From Chimonanthus salicifolius (Eukaryota; Streptophyta; Magnoliopsida; Laurales; Calycanthaceae), in contig CM023539.1 in NCBI GenBank assembly GCA_013350335.1, forward strand, positions 25,723,043 through 25,787,042: a stretch of 64,000 nucleotides of DNA, in the 5' to 3' direction. A program made the translations under genes and the position numbers. Positions 11,924 to 22,303 of the stretch are shown here, in pieces; the first letter of the stretch is position 1; every line of letters starts with the position of its first letter. Below the pieces are notes generated by a model. That model was not told the origin of the DNA. It did no database searches and saw only the letters and a program-made list of their open reading frames with translations.

Positions 11924-14479
11924 TGTCACACCCCACCCTTCCTACAGCCTAAATGGGTCGTAACCCATTTAACTGCAGACTGAACGGGGCGTGATCCAAC
12001 GCAACAACATAACTAACGGGTCTTACATCACAGATTTGTGGTTGGGGGAGATAAGTATATATATTTTTTTAAGAGATTATGAATAAAATAAAACAAAGCC
12101 ATCAAATCCTTCATGCCCAACTACATCTTGCACAAATCTTGATGTCATCCACAAAAATAAGAGGAATAACATCTAATATCAATATCAAGTCTAATCTCAC
12201 AAGTTTGCTCACAACCCATTCTACAAATAATATAAAGTTCTCAAATATACTCAAGACTTGAATTCATTGTTCAAGTCTCAAATAATCAAATAAATGAACA
12301 AATAAATTCCTCAAAGGGTCTCAAACCGACATGAATCAAATATGTAATCTAGAAGTTCAATCTTTCAATAAACTATGATGTCCTAATTCTTTTCAACAGC
12401 AACTTGCTTTGTATGTCTAATTTTGAGTTCCATCCAAACCTAACTCCACAAGATTTCCTGCAATGGAAGGAGTGTGAGCTCCATGCCCAGTGAAGAAAAC
12501 AATGGCACATACATATAATCCAAAATTTACTAAGCATGCCTCATCAAAACATAGGTTCATCATGTATAACAATATATTACATATCATTTTCTCAAGGCAT
12601 ATAAACAATGTAACATTCTCAAAGCATATGTTATAAACATATAAATTGTCAACCCTTATGAATCATGCTCAATGCTCAAGTCAATTCCATGATACTTCAA
12701 ACCCTTCAACACCATCCTCAACCATCCAAAGCACCCGTGCAACCCCTCAAATGGACACGGCCAAGGTGACTCATAGGTAACCAATTCTAGTGCAGTCCCT
12801 CAAATGGACATATAGTCCATCAATTGGACACGACTCACGTCCCTCAAATGGACACGACCCACATGGTTACCCGTTTGCCATAAGATCCCAATAGCCTCTC
12901 AAATAGACTTGGGCCACACATGGCACTACAATAACCAGGTGCAAGTAGCCCTCAAATGGATGACCTATTGCTCCACATCCATACTATCATACTCCCATAC
13001 CCATTAATATGAGAATGCAATGCCTGATGCCATACCAAATTATGCAACAATCTCTACCTACATGAATCATAATTATTCTATCATGGTCTATAACATCTAC
13101 GCATACCCAATAGCATGAAAGTCATATTTTCCATCACCAATACATGCATTTATTCTAGCCATCATATAATCAAAGCTAAACTGTATAATATCATACACTT
13201 ATAACTATTAAGTCATGCATTGTACACCACCACATAGCATGCTAATATCAACTCAACAATCTCCAATAATCATACCGTATCATTCAAATTCATGTACTAC
13301 ACATAATACACAACACTATAAGTCATCTCGACCACATTTAATCGAACACGAGTGTTGGACCTTTCAACAAGGTTAACAGTTTGTCCCCACAATCCAGGTG
13401 GATTGAGTTTCCCTCACAGGCTAATTGAACATTTTAGCCTTAAGTCTTCCCTTTACACTACTTTGAGTTTTTGCACCGGATTCCAACCATTTTTCTCACA
13501 ATAATCCCAATCTATTTTCTAGATTCAATATTCATATTCCACATAACACAATATACAAAACAAATTTTGAATATAATATATATTCAACTAAAAACATGTA
13601 AGTGGATTGTTCTCCTCACCTAGAAGTTTGTGAATGTGTAAGTGGTGAATCCAAATGCTTGCCAACTTGAAATTAAGCAATAGAAAGTCCGAGAAGCGTT
13701 GCATACAAATTTGTTTGAAGGTTCCAAATATTATTATTATTATTATTGTTATTCTACTATTGTGCTCTAAATAAATAAACAACTCAATAATAGTTTAAAC
13801 AAATGAGTAAATGATTTTAAACCATTTTTCATAATTTAAAATAAATAGAAAAGGGTATTTTGTAAAAACTATCATTTAAACACTTTTTGTAAATAAAACT
13901 AAATAAGAAGAGGAACCTTGTCCAAATAATAAATAAATGGATCGTTTAAGAAATTTTGGTAAAATTTCAAAGCATTAGATAATTTAATCAAATAGGGTGA
14001 TTGATGAATAAAATAAAAATATAATACCTTAAACAAAATATAAGCTTTTCAAATGATAATAAAACCATCACCCATCTGATTCTTGGGGAAATTAAAAGAT
14101 TACATGATCAATAAAGCATAGGTCTGGCTAGAAACTAAGTTAAAGGGGTATGATAAAATGAAAAACAAGTGAAGATCTACGATCTCTCAATGGGTGTACA
14201 ACAAAGGTTGTTGAGGGGTTTGGTTAAAAACAAGTATAAACCAAATATGTAGTTTAAGCAACACCTAAGTAAATAAATAAATTTTCAAATCAGCGTAAAT
14301 AAGGAGGGGAAAACAAACAATTACCAATCTGAGTTGTTGAATGCCCATATGAACAAAGCTTCATATAAGACTTAATGAAGAAAACGACTTTAATATTTTA
14401 ATCACATAAAGTGGACTCAAATAAAACCACCAACGTAAGAGTAATGTAAATCGGGTTGGCTGAAAGAAGATGTCAAAAA
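11924..14479 (-). repeat. 5' LTR of element C, first part
   Basis: It starts TGTCACACCCCACCC (plus strand) and contains GTGTGAGCTCCATGCCCAGTG near 12470, the reverse of the Ty3 LTR GGGC..GAGCTCAC motif. It is interrupted at 14479 by a copia and resumes at about 26255. No genes. Confidence 0.65.
12743..12965. repeat. Iterated GTCC-CTCAAAT-GGAC quasi-palindromes
   Basis: The GTCC...GGAC hairpin recurs at 12795-12809, 12815-12829 (arm extended to GTCCA/TGGAC) and 12839-12853, with degenerate copies at about 12743, 12894 and 12951. It lies inside the LTR of element C. Confidence 0.75.
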
Positions 14480-14608
14480 TGTTAGGATCAGAGAATCTAT
14501 CTTCTTATTGCAAACAAAGTAAGTATTTATACATAAGACAACCCTAAACCCCAAATTAGGAAAGGACAAAACTACCCCTAAGAATATAAATAAGTTACAT
14601 ATTTAACA
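14480..14608 (-). repeat. Copia 3' LTR
   Basis: 129 bp, about 95% alike to the right LTR by eye. Next to it on the internal side, CCCGCCCTCAAC is the complement of a purine tract (PPT). Confidence 0.92.
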
Positions 14609-14620
14609 CCCGCCCTCAAC
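14609..14620 (-). other. Polypurine tract of copia
   Basis: The minus strand reads GTTGAGGGCGGG directly before the 3' LTR, where plus-strand DNA synthesis is primed. Confidence 0.75.
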
Positions 14621-16254
14621 TCACGAGGCTACAACATTAAGCATCAAGAGTTTGCTAAGAAGAAACTGAAAACCTGTGATAGTGTTGGACTTCGTAAAGA
14701 AGTCAGCCAACTGGAGAGTAGAAGGCACAAATGGGAGAGAAATAGTCCCTAAACTGAAGATGATGGCGCACAAAATGACAATCCAACTCAATATGTTTGG
14801 TGCGCTCATGGAAAACTAGTGTTATGTGCAATTTGAATAACACTCTTATTGTCACAATACATGGGAATAGGAGCAGAAAGTGAAACTCCCATGTCGGCAA
14901 GTAACCAATGAAGCCAAACAATCTCAAGCAATGGTAGAGGCCATAGCTCGATACTCGGCATTAGCAGACGAACGAGAAACAACATCTTGCTATTTGCTTC
15001 TCCAAGAAATGAGAGTGTCACCCAGAAAGACGCAAAACCCAGTAGTAGATTTGCGATCAGAAGGATCACCTGCCCAGCCAACATCAGAGAACGCACGGAG
15101 CTCCAAGGTGGATGATGAGGGAAGTAACAAACTTTGATGTAAAGTGCCACGAACATACCGCAAAATATGAACTACAGCGGCCCAATGAATAGTAGTCGGT
15201 GAGGAGACAAACTGGCATACAATGTGAATTTCATATGCAATGTCAGGCCGTGTAATCGTGAGATAAACCAAACTCCCAACAAGAGTGCGATACAATGTAG
15301 GGTTGTCTAAGTGTACACCGTCAGATGAAGCATAATGAACATTAAGCTCTAAAGGTGTCGCTAAAGGTCTGGTGTCAGTAATACGAGCTTTTTGTAGAAC
15401 ATCTGCAACATACTTAGATTGGAAAAGAAGGTAGCCTTTGGGAGAGAATGCAACTTCTATCCCAAGAAAGTATTGGAAGGGCCCCAAGTCTTTCATTACA
15501 AATTTTTTGTGCAACTGAACCTTCAACTGTGCAATTCCTTCAAGATCATCACCAGGCACGATCATATCATCAACATACAAAAGCAAGAGGATACGTCCAG
15601 CAGACGTGGAACGAACAAAAAATGCTGTGTCATGAGCACTAGAGTGAAATCCAAGAGAACCAATCACTGTGGAGAACTTGTCAAACCAGGCACGAGGTGC
15701 CTGTTTGAGACCATATAATGCTTTTCGAAGTCTGCATACTTCCCCAGGATTACGAGAAACTCTAAGGGGAGGAAGCATATAAACCTTTTCAGAGAGGTCT
15801 CCGTTTAGGAAGGCATTTTTAACATCCATCTTCAACAAACTCCACTTATGAACTGAGGCTACTGCAATCGAAGTACGAACAGACGGCATCTTTGCAACAG
15901 GGGCAAAAGTCTCCTCTTCATCAATGCCATATTCTTGTGCAAAACCCTTAGCAACCAATTGGGGCTTATAGCGCTCCACAGAACCATCAAACTTGGTCTT
16001 AATTTTATACACCCATTTGCAGCCAATTGCACGTTTGGCTGGAGGAAGAGGTACTAAATCCCATGTATGAGTCTTATGCAATTCAGAAAGCTCTTTATCC
16101 ATAGCATGTTGCCAAAGAGGATCACAAATGGCCTCCTTATAGGAGGTTGGTTCAGACAAAGTATGAATAGAGGTTAGAAAGGAAGAAAATGAAGTAGAGT
16201 AACAAGAATAACCAAAATCATCATGAGAATAACCAAAGTGATGGGAAGGCTTAC
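14621..16254 (-). pseudogene. pol: Copia reverse transcriptase and RNase H
   Basis: The C-terminal part of the copia polyprotein, which copies element RNA into DNA and removes the RNA. The main open part is 14990-16159 (389 codons). It starts with the SEPTSYKEA..PLW entry to the RT, then ERYKPQLVAKGFAQ, MDVKNAFLNGDL, RKALYGLKQAPRAWF, the catalytic YVDD in LLYVDDMIVPGDD, and the RNase H start AFSDVGWAGDPSDRKSTTG. A frameshift near 14990 moves the rest to other frames: WLLADMGV, MYCDNKS, TKHIELDCHFVR, and the terminal LQLADFFTKS with FLLSKL at about 14640. The 3-kb insertion at 16255 separates it from integrase. Confidence 0.92.
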
Positions 16255-19200
16255 TGTAATACCCTGACCCAGATTAGATGTAGTTTATCTTAATAAATAT
16301 TGCTTAGACCAGTTAATCTCAGAGATTTCGGTTAGGGCTTTGAGAAAAGCCCAAGCGTGGCCCAATCTGAGCTCGAAAGCTCTGTGATCCAGCTCGTCCA
16401 GCTGGAGGGGTAAAATGGTAATTTACTGCTTATTGTTATTATTTTATTAATTGTATTATTATGTGATTACTATTGGATGATATTTTTCTCCTTAATCAAG
16501 GATTCCTATTTCTGATTTTAAAATAATTTTATTTTCAGAAAATAGTATTTAAAACCGCCCGTCAAAACCCTAAAAGGGAGAAATAAATATTTTTAAATGG
16601 TTTTTGAAATGAGATAAATTTAGAAACTAGTATAGCGTGTTAGACCATTTTAGTATAGTCTAGTTTATTCTTTCAAACCCAAATATGAGGATTTTAAATT
16701 GTTTTATTTAACACAAGTTAAAACACGTAAATAGTGTTAAATTGTGGTTTTTATTTAAATCTTTAGTTTTAATAAGTTTTGAATCTCCAAATTTTTATGG
16801 TAACTAGAGTTTTTAAAATCCAACTTATCTGCCAAGTTAGACTTAAAATTCCTAAGTCTTTAAAATCATGTTTTTAGTTAAAAATTAGATTTTTATCAAA
16901 CAAGGACCTTTTTGCAAAACCGGAAATTTTGGAGGATCTATCCGCAACCAAACTAACTGAATAGTAGTTACACTGTACCGGACGTCCGTTGCATTTGCAT
17001 GCAAACACCAGGTGGCTTCCTTCGATTGCCCAGTGACCCTTATAAATCTCAGCCATTTCAGCTGGTTTAACTCCCTCAAATTTCTATATCTTAGTCTCTC
17101 TCAGCTGCTCTGAGTTTCCAGCCGATCTTCTCCTTGTCTTTGTCTGTTTTCTCAGCTCTTTACAACCATAGCTTAAGGGAGAAGTTTTTCAAAAGCTAGA
17201 TTTTTCAACCCAGGAACTCGAGTGAAGGCAGCCACTGTGTTCCCCTTTGAATTTCATTCGGTTTAGAATCAAGAAAACAGAAATTTGGCCAAGTTTTGAG
17301 TGTGTAAAACCAGTTTGAAGTTTAAAAAAAGACCCAATTTTTATTGTATCAGTGAGTTTTTGGTACCAAAATCTAATGGCCTACTGAGTTTTAGAACTTT
17401 AAACTACTCCCTATGGAAAGGGGACTCACTAAGGAGTCCATCTGACCGGTTGGATGTGAAAACCGAATCCGGGAAACCCACTGTTTTTGGATTCATATTT
17501 CATACAGTGTTTGCCCATCACTGTTTGCTGTTGCAGACAATGGAGGAAGACGACTCTCGGACGGTCCGAGGGTCACACCCTTCAGACGGTCTGAGAGGAA
17601 CCCTTCGGACGGTCTGAGAGGAACCCTTCAGACGTTCCGTGCTTCACCCGAAGCCTCGAAGAGTCTGAGGCTAGCCCTGTTCTACCAGATGTTTCGAGCC
17701 TTGCTCGGAAGGACTGAACCCCACTCGGACGATCCGAGCCTCACTCGGACGATCCGAGCCTCACTCGGCATGTTCCGAGACTCACAGGCCCACCGAGACC
17801 AGTTTTTCAGATTTATTCGGTTTGGAAGGACCTTCGGATGATCCGAGACCCGATCTTCGAACGATCCGAAGGCAGACCCAAGGTCCGAAGTCAGTGACTA
17901 GCTTAGGCAGTGGTTCGGATGATTCGAAGCCATAGTTCCTGGTTCCGAGGCTTGTTCTGAGGGACCCAGTTTTTGAATGTAGACTCTTGATTGTTAATGA
18001 TGCATGTGATGTTATACCCCCATTGATAAATTAAAAATGTACTAACCCTCTTTTTTTATTACTATAGGGTATCTACTATTGTATTCACTTCCAGGGCGAT
18101 TCTATTGATCGGGCACTGAATGACTTCACTTCAAGGCTAACGCTATATTTGTCGAGTACTGAGTGACCTCGAGGCCTTACTCAACATGTCAGATCTGGTC
18201 ATATCCAGAAGACAATCGAGAAGTGACCTGAGTATCTAGACCTAACTCAATTAGTCAATTTGGTCATGCCCAGAAGAAATTATGAATTTTGGACTGAGCA
18301 CCTTGTTATTTATACATTATGGATTATTATAACTTAAAATGGTTAGAAACCAAGTAAGAGACTCAATTCCATATACCTTTGAGATTTTTGGGAAAACAAG
18401 TATGGTTTTGAAATGTTACTTGTGTGTGTGTGCATTTAATGCTGTGTATGTTGACTTATGATTGATTGTGCACTTGTTTGCTTATTGAACAGAGACTGCG
18501 AAACCATAGATTTATGGTGAGGAACTTAACTTTGTAGTAGGTGTAATCAGGTTCTTATGAGATGAGTCTTGAGCAATGAGTGGTTTCAGATTTGATGAAC
18601 CCACCCATATGCTTAGACATGATGCACCGTTGTAACAAGTGCTTATGTTAATTGTGAAATACTTATGATGTTGATCATACGAGATATGTAATAGTGCTTC
18701 CACGTGCCCTTGACAATTGAACCAATATCGGCCATGTGTGTGAGATGATTTACGTCTACTGGACCATGGGTGTCGACAGTTGCTGACTTGAGGAATGTCA
18801 GTATCGGCCATGTGAGGGCAAGTAATGTACTTGCAAAGATGTATTTTGACTGTGTCGGGACTTAATAAGATGGTCTCAGTGTAGTATGTATGCGTTACGT
18901 TGGATGACAACAATAATGGAAAAGATGATGAAATGTAGAATGATGATGAGATTATACTCGAATGTATTTTCAAGCATGAGATATTATATTGCAAATGTTG
19001 ATTATTTACTAACCTAATGTTTATTTAAACTGCACTGTTATATTTCCTTCACTGGGCTAGTTAGCTCACCCCACTCACCTTTCAGGAGATGAACCTGAGA
19101 GGAGAACCCTCTGTTTGAAGCTTAGGGTGGATAAGCTGCGATGCTGCCTTGGGATTCCCACTGAGGGGAATACCTTTGTCTTTGCTTTTTGGTTCTTAGA

Positions 19201-19282
19201 ACCGTTTGTTTTTGTAAAGTACCAGGTGTGGTACTTGATTTGTGTTAATGTGATGTATTAAACTACCATACGACTGTAATTA
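16255..19282 (+). mobile_element. Long LTR-type insertion in copia pol (family R)
   Basis: It starts TGTAATACCCTGACC immediately after copia sequence. It carries the Ty3 LTR motif CACTGGGCTAGTTAGCTCAC near 19050 and a hairpin array at 17556-17950. It lacks the AAAGGGCGGGGTGTTACA tail of the S family, so its end is worn or it belongs to another family. Its right end merges with the TRIM LTR at 19283. The target sites (CTTAC at 16250 and a GTTAC-like site at the right) match at 4 of 5 positions. The 160-codon minus frame at 18512-18994 has no recognisable domain. No genes. Confidence 0.65.
17556..17950. repeat. Iterated CTCGGACGGTCCGAG palindromes
   Basis: CTCGGACGGTCCGAG (17556-17570) has 7-bp arms around one base. 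Variants follow at 17581, 17604, 17724-17738 and 17743-17757 (both CTCGGACGATCCGAG), 17834, 17856 and 17914. About ten copies are separated by short C-rich linkers. Confidence 0.9.
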
Positions 19283-19523
19283 TGTGATACCCTCACCTCA
19301 AAAATTGATGTGGGAAAGTCCCACATCGGTTTGGAGGGGTGAGGGGTGGGGATATATAAGAGGCCACCCCTCATACTCAAGCATGACGCATTTTTGGCCG
19401 GGCCAGGTGGGCCCGGGCCCAAATGCAAAACCATGCGGGTTCGAACTTGTGTGCGAGGCCCAAAAGCGGACAATATCTTGCTGAGTTGAGGCCTAAGCTC
19501 TGTATTCAGGTCGGGTCGTTACA
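19283..19523 (+). mobile_element. TRIM solo LTR, 241 bp
   Basis: Bounded by TGTGATACCC (19283) and GTCGTTACA (19523), with flanks AATTA and AGTTA matching at 4 of 5 positions. It shares with the TRIM at 1272 the USE/TATA pair, the GGCCC..AGCGGACAATATC block and the TGTxATxCC-type ends, in the opposite orientation. It sits at the right-hand edge of the family R insertion, directly against copia integrase sequence. Confidence 0.75.
19318..19360 (+). promoter_or_regulatory. snRNA-type promoter pair (USE + TATA) in TRIM LTR
   Basis: GTCCCACATCG (19318-19328) matches the plant snRNA upstream sequence element RTCCCACATCG at all 11 positions. TATATAAG (19353-19360) follows after exactly 24 bp, the Pol III-type spacing. 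TTTTT at 19391-19395 would stop Pol III very soon after a start near 19382, so Pol II use or a truncated transcript must be considered. Confidence 0.6.
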
Positions 19524-20294
19524 AGTTACTCTGATGTTGAATTAGAATTAGGCAAAGCAGGCATCTCATCAGGTACAGTCAAATCATCAACATTAGAGAA
19601 ATGATCAATGTATAGGAGATCAGAGTTAGGAACAGTGATAGAAGTAGATGAAACAGAGAAGAAAGGAATATATTCGAGAAAAACAACATGACGAGATACG
19701 TACAGTTTTTGTGCAACAGGATCATAACAACGATATCCTTTTTGTCCCTGACCATAACCCAGAAAAACACACATTGCAGAGCGAGCAGATAATTTAGTGC
19801 GCTCAGTATGATGACAAAGAACAAAGCATGTACAACCAAACACTTTAAAGGAAAAATAGTCTGGAATTTTATCATATATCATTCAAATGGAGATTTACCA
19901 AAGGTGACGGCAGAAGGAATTCTGTTTATCACATGATTTGCTGTGAGAACTGCTTCGCCCTAAAAGGTGCTAGGAACACTAGCAGAGAGTAACAGAGAGT
20001 AAGCAATTTCAATGATATGCCGATGTTTTCTTTCCGCAACTCCATTCTGCTTAGGAGTGTGAGTGCACGATGACTGATGAATGGTGCATCCGAGGCAAGT
20101 AAACGTGAGAAATTACCAGAGGTATACTCCCCACGCAAATCACCTCTAAAACATTTAATAGTGGCAGAGAATTGGGTACGAACGAGTGAACAAAACTGTT
20201 GAAAAATAGAATTTTTTTTCGATCGACGTTTCATTAAATAAATCCAACAATAACGAGAATAATCATCAATAAAAGACACATAATAGCGGGACCC
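19524..20294 (-). pseudogene. Copia integrase core and C-terminal part
   Basis: Integrase inserts the new DNA copy into the genome. Reading leftwards: FIDDYSRYCWIYLMK at about 20270 carries the second acidic region, then FRGDLRGEYTSG (normally RSDNGGEY, so the motif is altered). A frameshift falls near the third catalytic residue, followed by VFGCTCFVLCHHTERTKLSARS and VFLGYGQGQKGYRCYDP, the conserved post-core region (19526-19882). It ends at the TRIM/family R insertion, with RT continuing at 16254. Confidence 0.9.
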
Positions 20295-20996
20295 TCATTT
20301 TGTGGCAAGAGGAGCTGGTCCCCACACATCAGAATGAATCAAATCAAAAGGAGCAAGAGATATAGATGAACTAGTATTAAAAGGCATTGCGAAAAATTTT
20401 GCAAGTTTACATCCACTACAATCAGAAATGTCACTACTATGTAAATTTCCTAAAGCTCCTGTAGAGGCTAAATACTTCAAACGTGAACTAAAGACATGTC
20501 CAAGCCTAGAATGCCAGAAATAAAAACTAGAAGAACTGGGACTCAAACAAAAAGATGACAAATCAACAGAAAAAGCTGTGACATCAGGGACCCGAAGCTG
20601 CTCTAACACATATAATCCTCCTTCTCTACGACCGGTCCTAATCAGCCTTTTGGAATGGGGATCCTGCACAGAACACGAAGTGGGAGAAAAATAAACAACA
20701 TATCTAGAATCATATAACTGACTGATAGAGATCAAGTTTAAAGTAAGATGGGGAATCCAATAAACATCAAAAAGACATAAGGGAGAAGACATAATAGAAC
20801 CAACACCTGCCAATGGCAGGGGAGTACCATTAGCAGTGAGCACATAGACAAATGAGTGAGAAGGGGATAAAGACGTAAACAAGGAAATATCATTAGACAT
20901 GTGATGAGTGGCTCCTAAGTCAAAGACCCAAGTGGAGGGAGAAATACCTGAAGAAGATGAAGGAGGCAAATCTATGGATGGAGAAACAGTGGACAA
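20295..20996 (-). pseudogene. Copia protease, pre-integrase and HHCC domain
   Basis: One open frame of 233 codons. The protease site reads WVFDLGATHHMS, where the usual D-S/T-G-A has lost its hydroxyl residue, so cleavage activity is doubtful. Then come VLTANGTPLPLAGVGS and the LNLISISQL segment. The zinc-binding integrase N-terminus follows (FWHSRLGH with CSGCKLAK), then FDLIHSDVWGPAP with the first catalytic Asp. A stop at about 20292 separates it from the integrase core. Confidence 0.92.
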
Positions 20997-21026
20997 TGCA
21001 TTGGGCTGATTGGAAGAAAGAAACCT

Positions 21027-21940
21027 CTACAACTGATCTGCAAGGACGGACAGTGGAGGAGTAAAAGATGAAGACTCATGCCCAGATGGAACAACTGTGG
21101 TTGTGCAATGCTGCCTAGGTGTGGGCATTTGTTGTTGCGGTCTTTTCATCAACAGAGGACACTGTGCCTTCCAATAACCATTTTGCTTACAGTAACTGCA
21201 ATCATCAATTGCAACTCGCCCACCTTGGCGATGTTGTGTTTGTGAAGTAGAAGACGGTTTGGATGGCACAACTAAGACAGTCTGACGAGGCATAGATATA
21301 AGACCATTTCCAGCATGAGACTTGAATCGAACTTCCTCCGTTAAGAGTTCGTGGACCACAGCATCGACAGACGGGAGGGGATGACGATGAAGAATAGAAC
21401 CTCGAAGTGCTTCAAAATCATCACGAAGAGCTGCTAAAAATTGAACAAGCCGTCCTTCTTCTCGATAAGTGCAATAAAGGGCATTGGAACTGAGGCCCGC
21501 AGGTTCTGTTAATGCAAGTTGATCCTAGAAACCAGTTATAACGGATAAATTTGTTGAATGCTCATATCTCCCTGTCGAACAAGGCAAATGTCATTCTCGA
21601 GTCGGTATCCCTTAGGAAAGTTAGATTGCTTATACAACCTCTCTAAGTGATCCCAAATTGTTTTGGCTGTGGAGAATTTGGCGAGTTGCATACCAATGGA
21701 GAACTCAATAGAGTTATTGATCCAGGTGATAATTTTAGAATTATAAGTGGTCCAAGTAACAACTGACTGAGCATAATCGGCGGCCGTTGTATTCGTGGGA
21801 TAAACGATGACCCCAGAAATGTAACCCCACAAGTTCTTGCCTGTCAAAAAATTTTGCATAACATATGCCCAGTAAGTGTAATTGGATTCATTCAATTTTA
21901 CACTGATTGCTTGAAGAGAGTCATCACGTTCACCAGCCAT
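21027..21940 (-). pseudogene. gag: Copia gag
   Basis: Starts at ATG 21940 (MAGERDDSLQ), in a frame open from 22063. The UBN2-type gag follows: VKLNESNYTYWAYVMQNFL, TAKTIWDHLERLY, MSIQQIYPL. After a frameshift it continues with YREEGRLVQFLAALRDDFEA and PLPSVDAVVHELLTEE. The zinc knuckle at about 21190 reads CSYCKQNGYWKAQC, with the ligand His replaced by Tyr, so RNA binding is probably lost. Gag would form the particle shell. Confidence 0.9.
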
Positions 21941-22303
21941 TGGAATTACTTTGTAAAACAAGTTTGTTGAGTGGGCTGCAAAATTGGGCTTCTGAATGGG
22001 CCGAAATGAGCTGCGCTTACGGGAGGGATGATACCGATCTGTGCTAATGGCGTTGGGGATCACTTTTTTTGGCAGTTTCTTTTTTGTTTAGAGAAAAGAA
22101 AGTGAAGTTGCTGCTCACAGCCCTGCTTGGCTTCGTCTCTCTCTGCTTCAGATGCTCCATTGTCTTGGTCGATCGGGAACTTAGATCGCTCTGCACTGCT
22201 GAAGGTGTCCAGATCCCCTACTTTCGCAGATTTCAAAAATGAGAAACGAAAAGAGGATCAACAAGAGGAGACGTACAGGTTGTCAATGAGGCTGAGTGTT
22301 GCA

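Noticed and set aside
17300..17617. 105-codon plus-strand frame
   Set aside because: Extends into the CGGACGGTCCG array; no start context or domain, and sits in an LTR.
18512..18994. 160-codon minus-strand open frame
   Set aside because: Low-complexity Ser/Ile/Leu-rich translation, no domain, lies inside the family R LTR insertion, and has no homologous frame in other LTRs.
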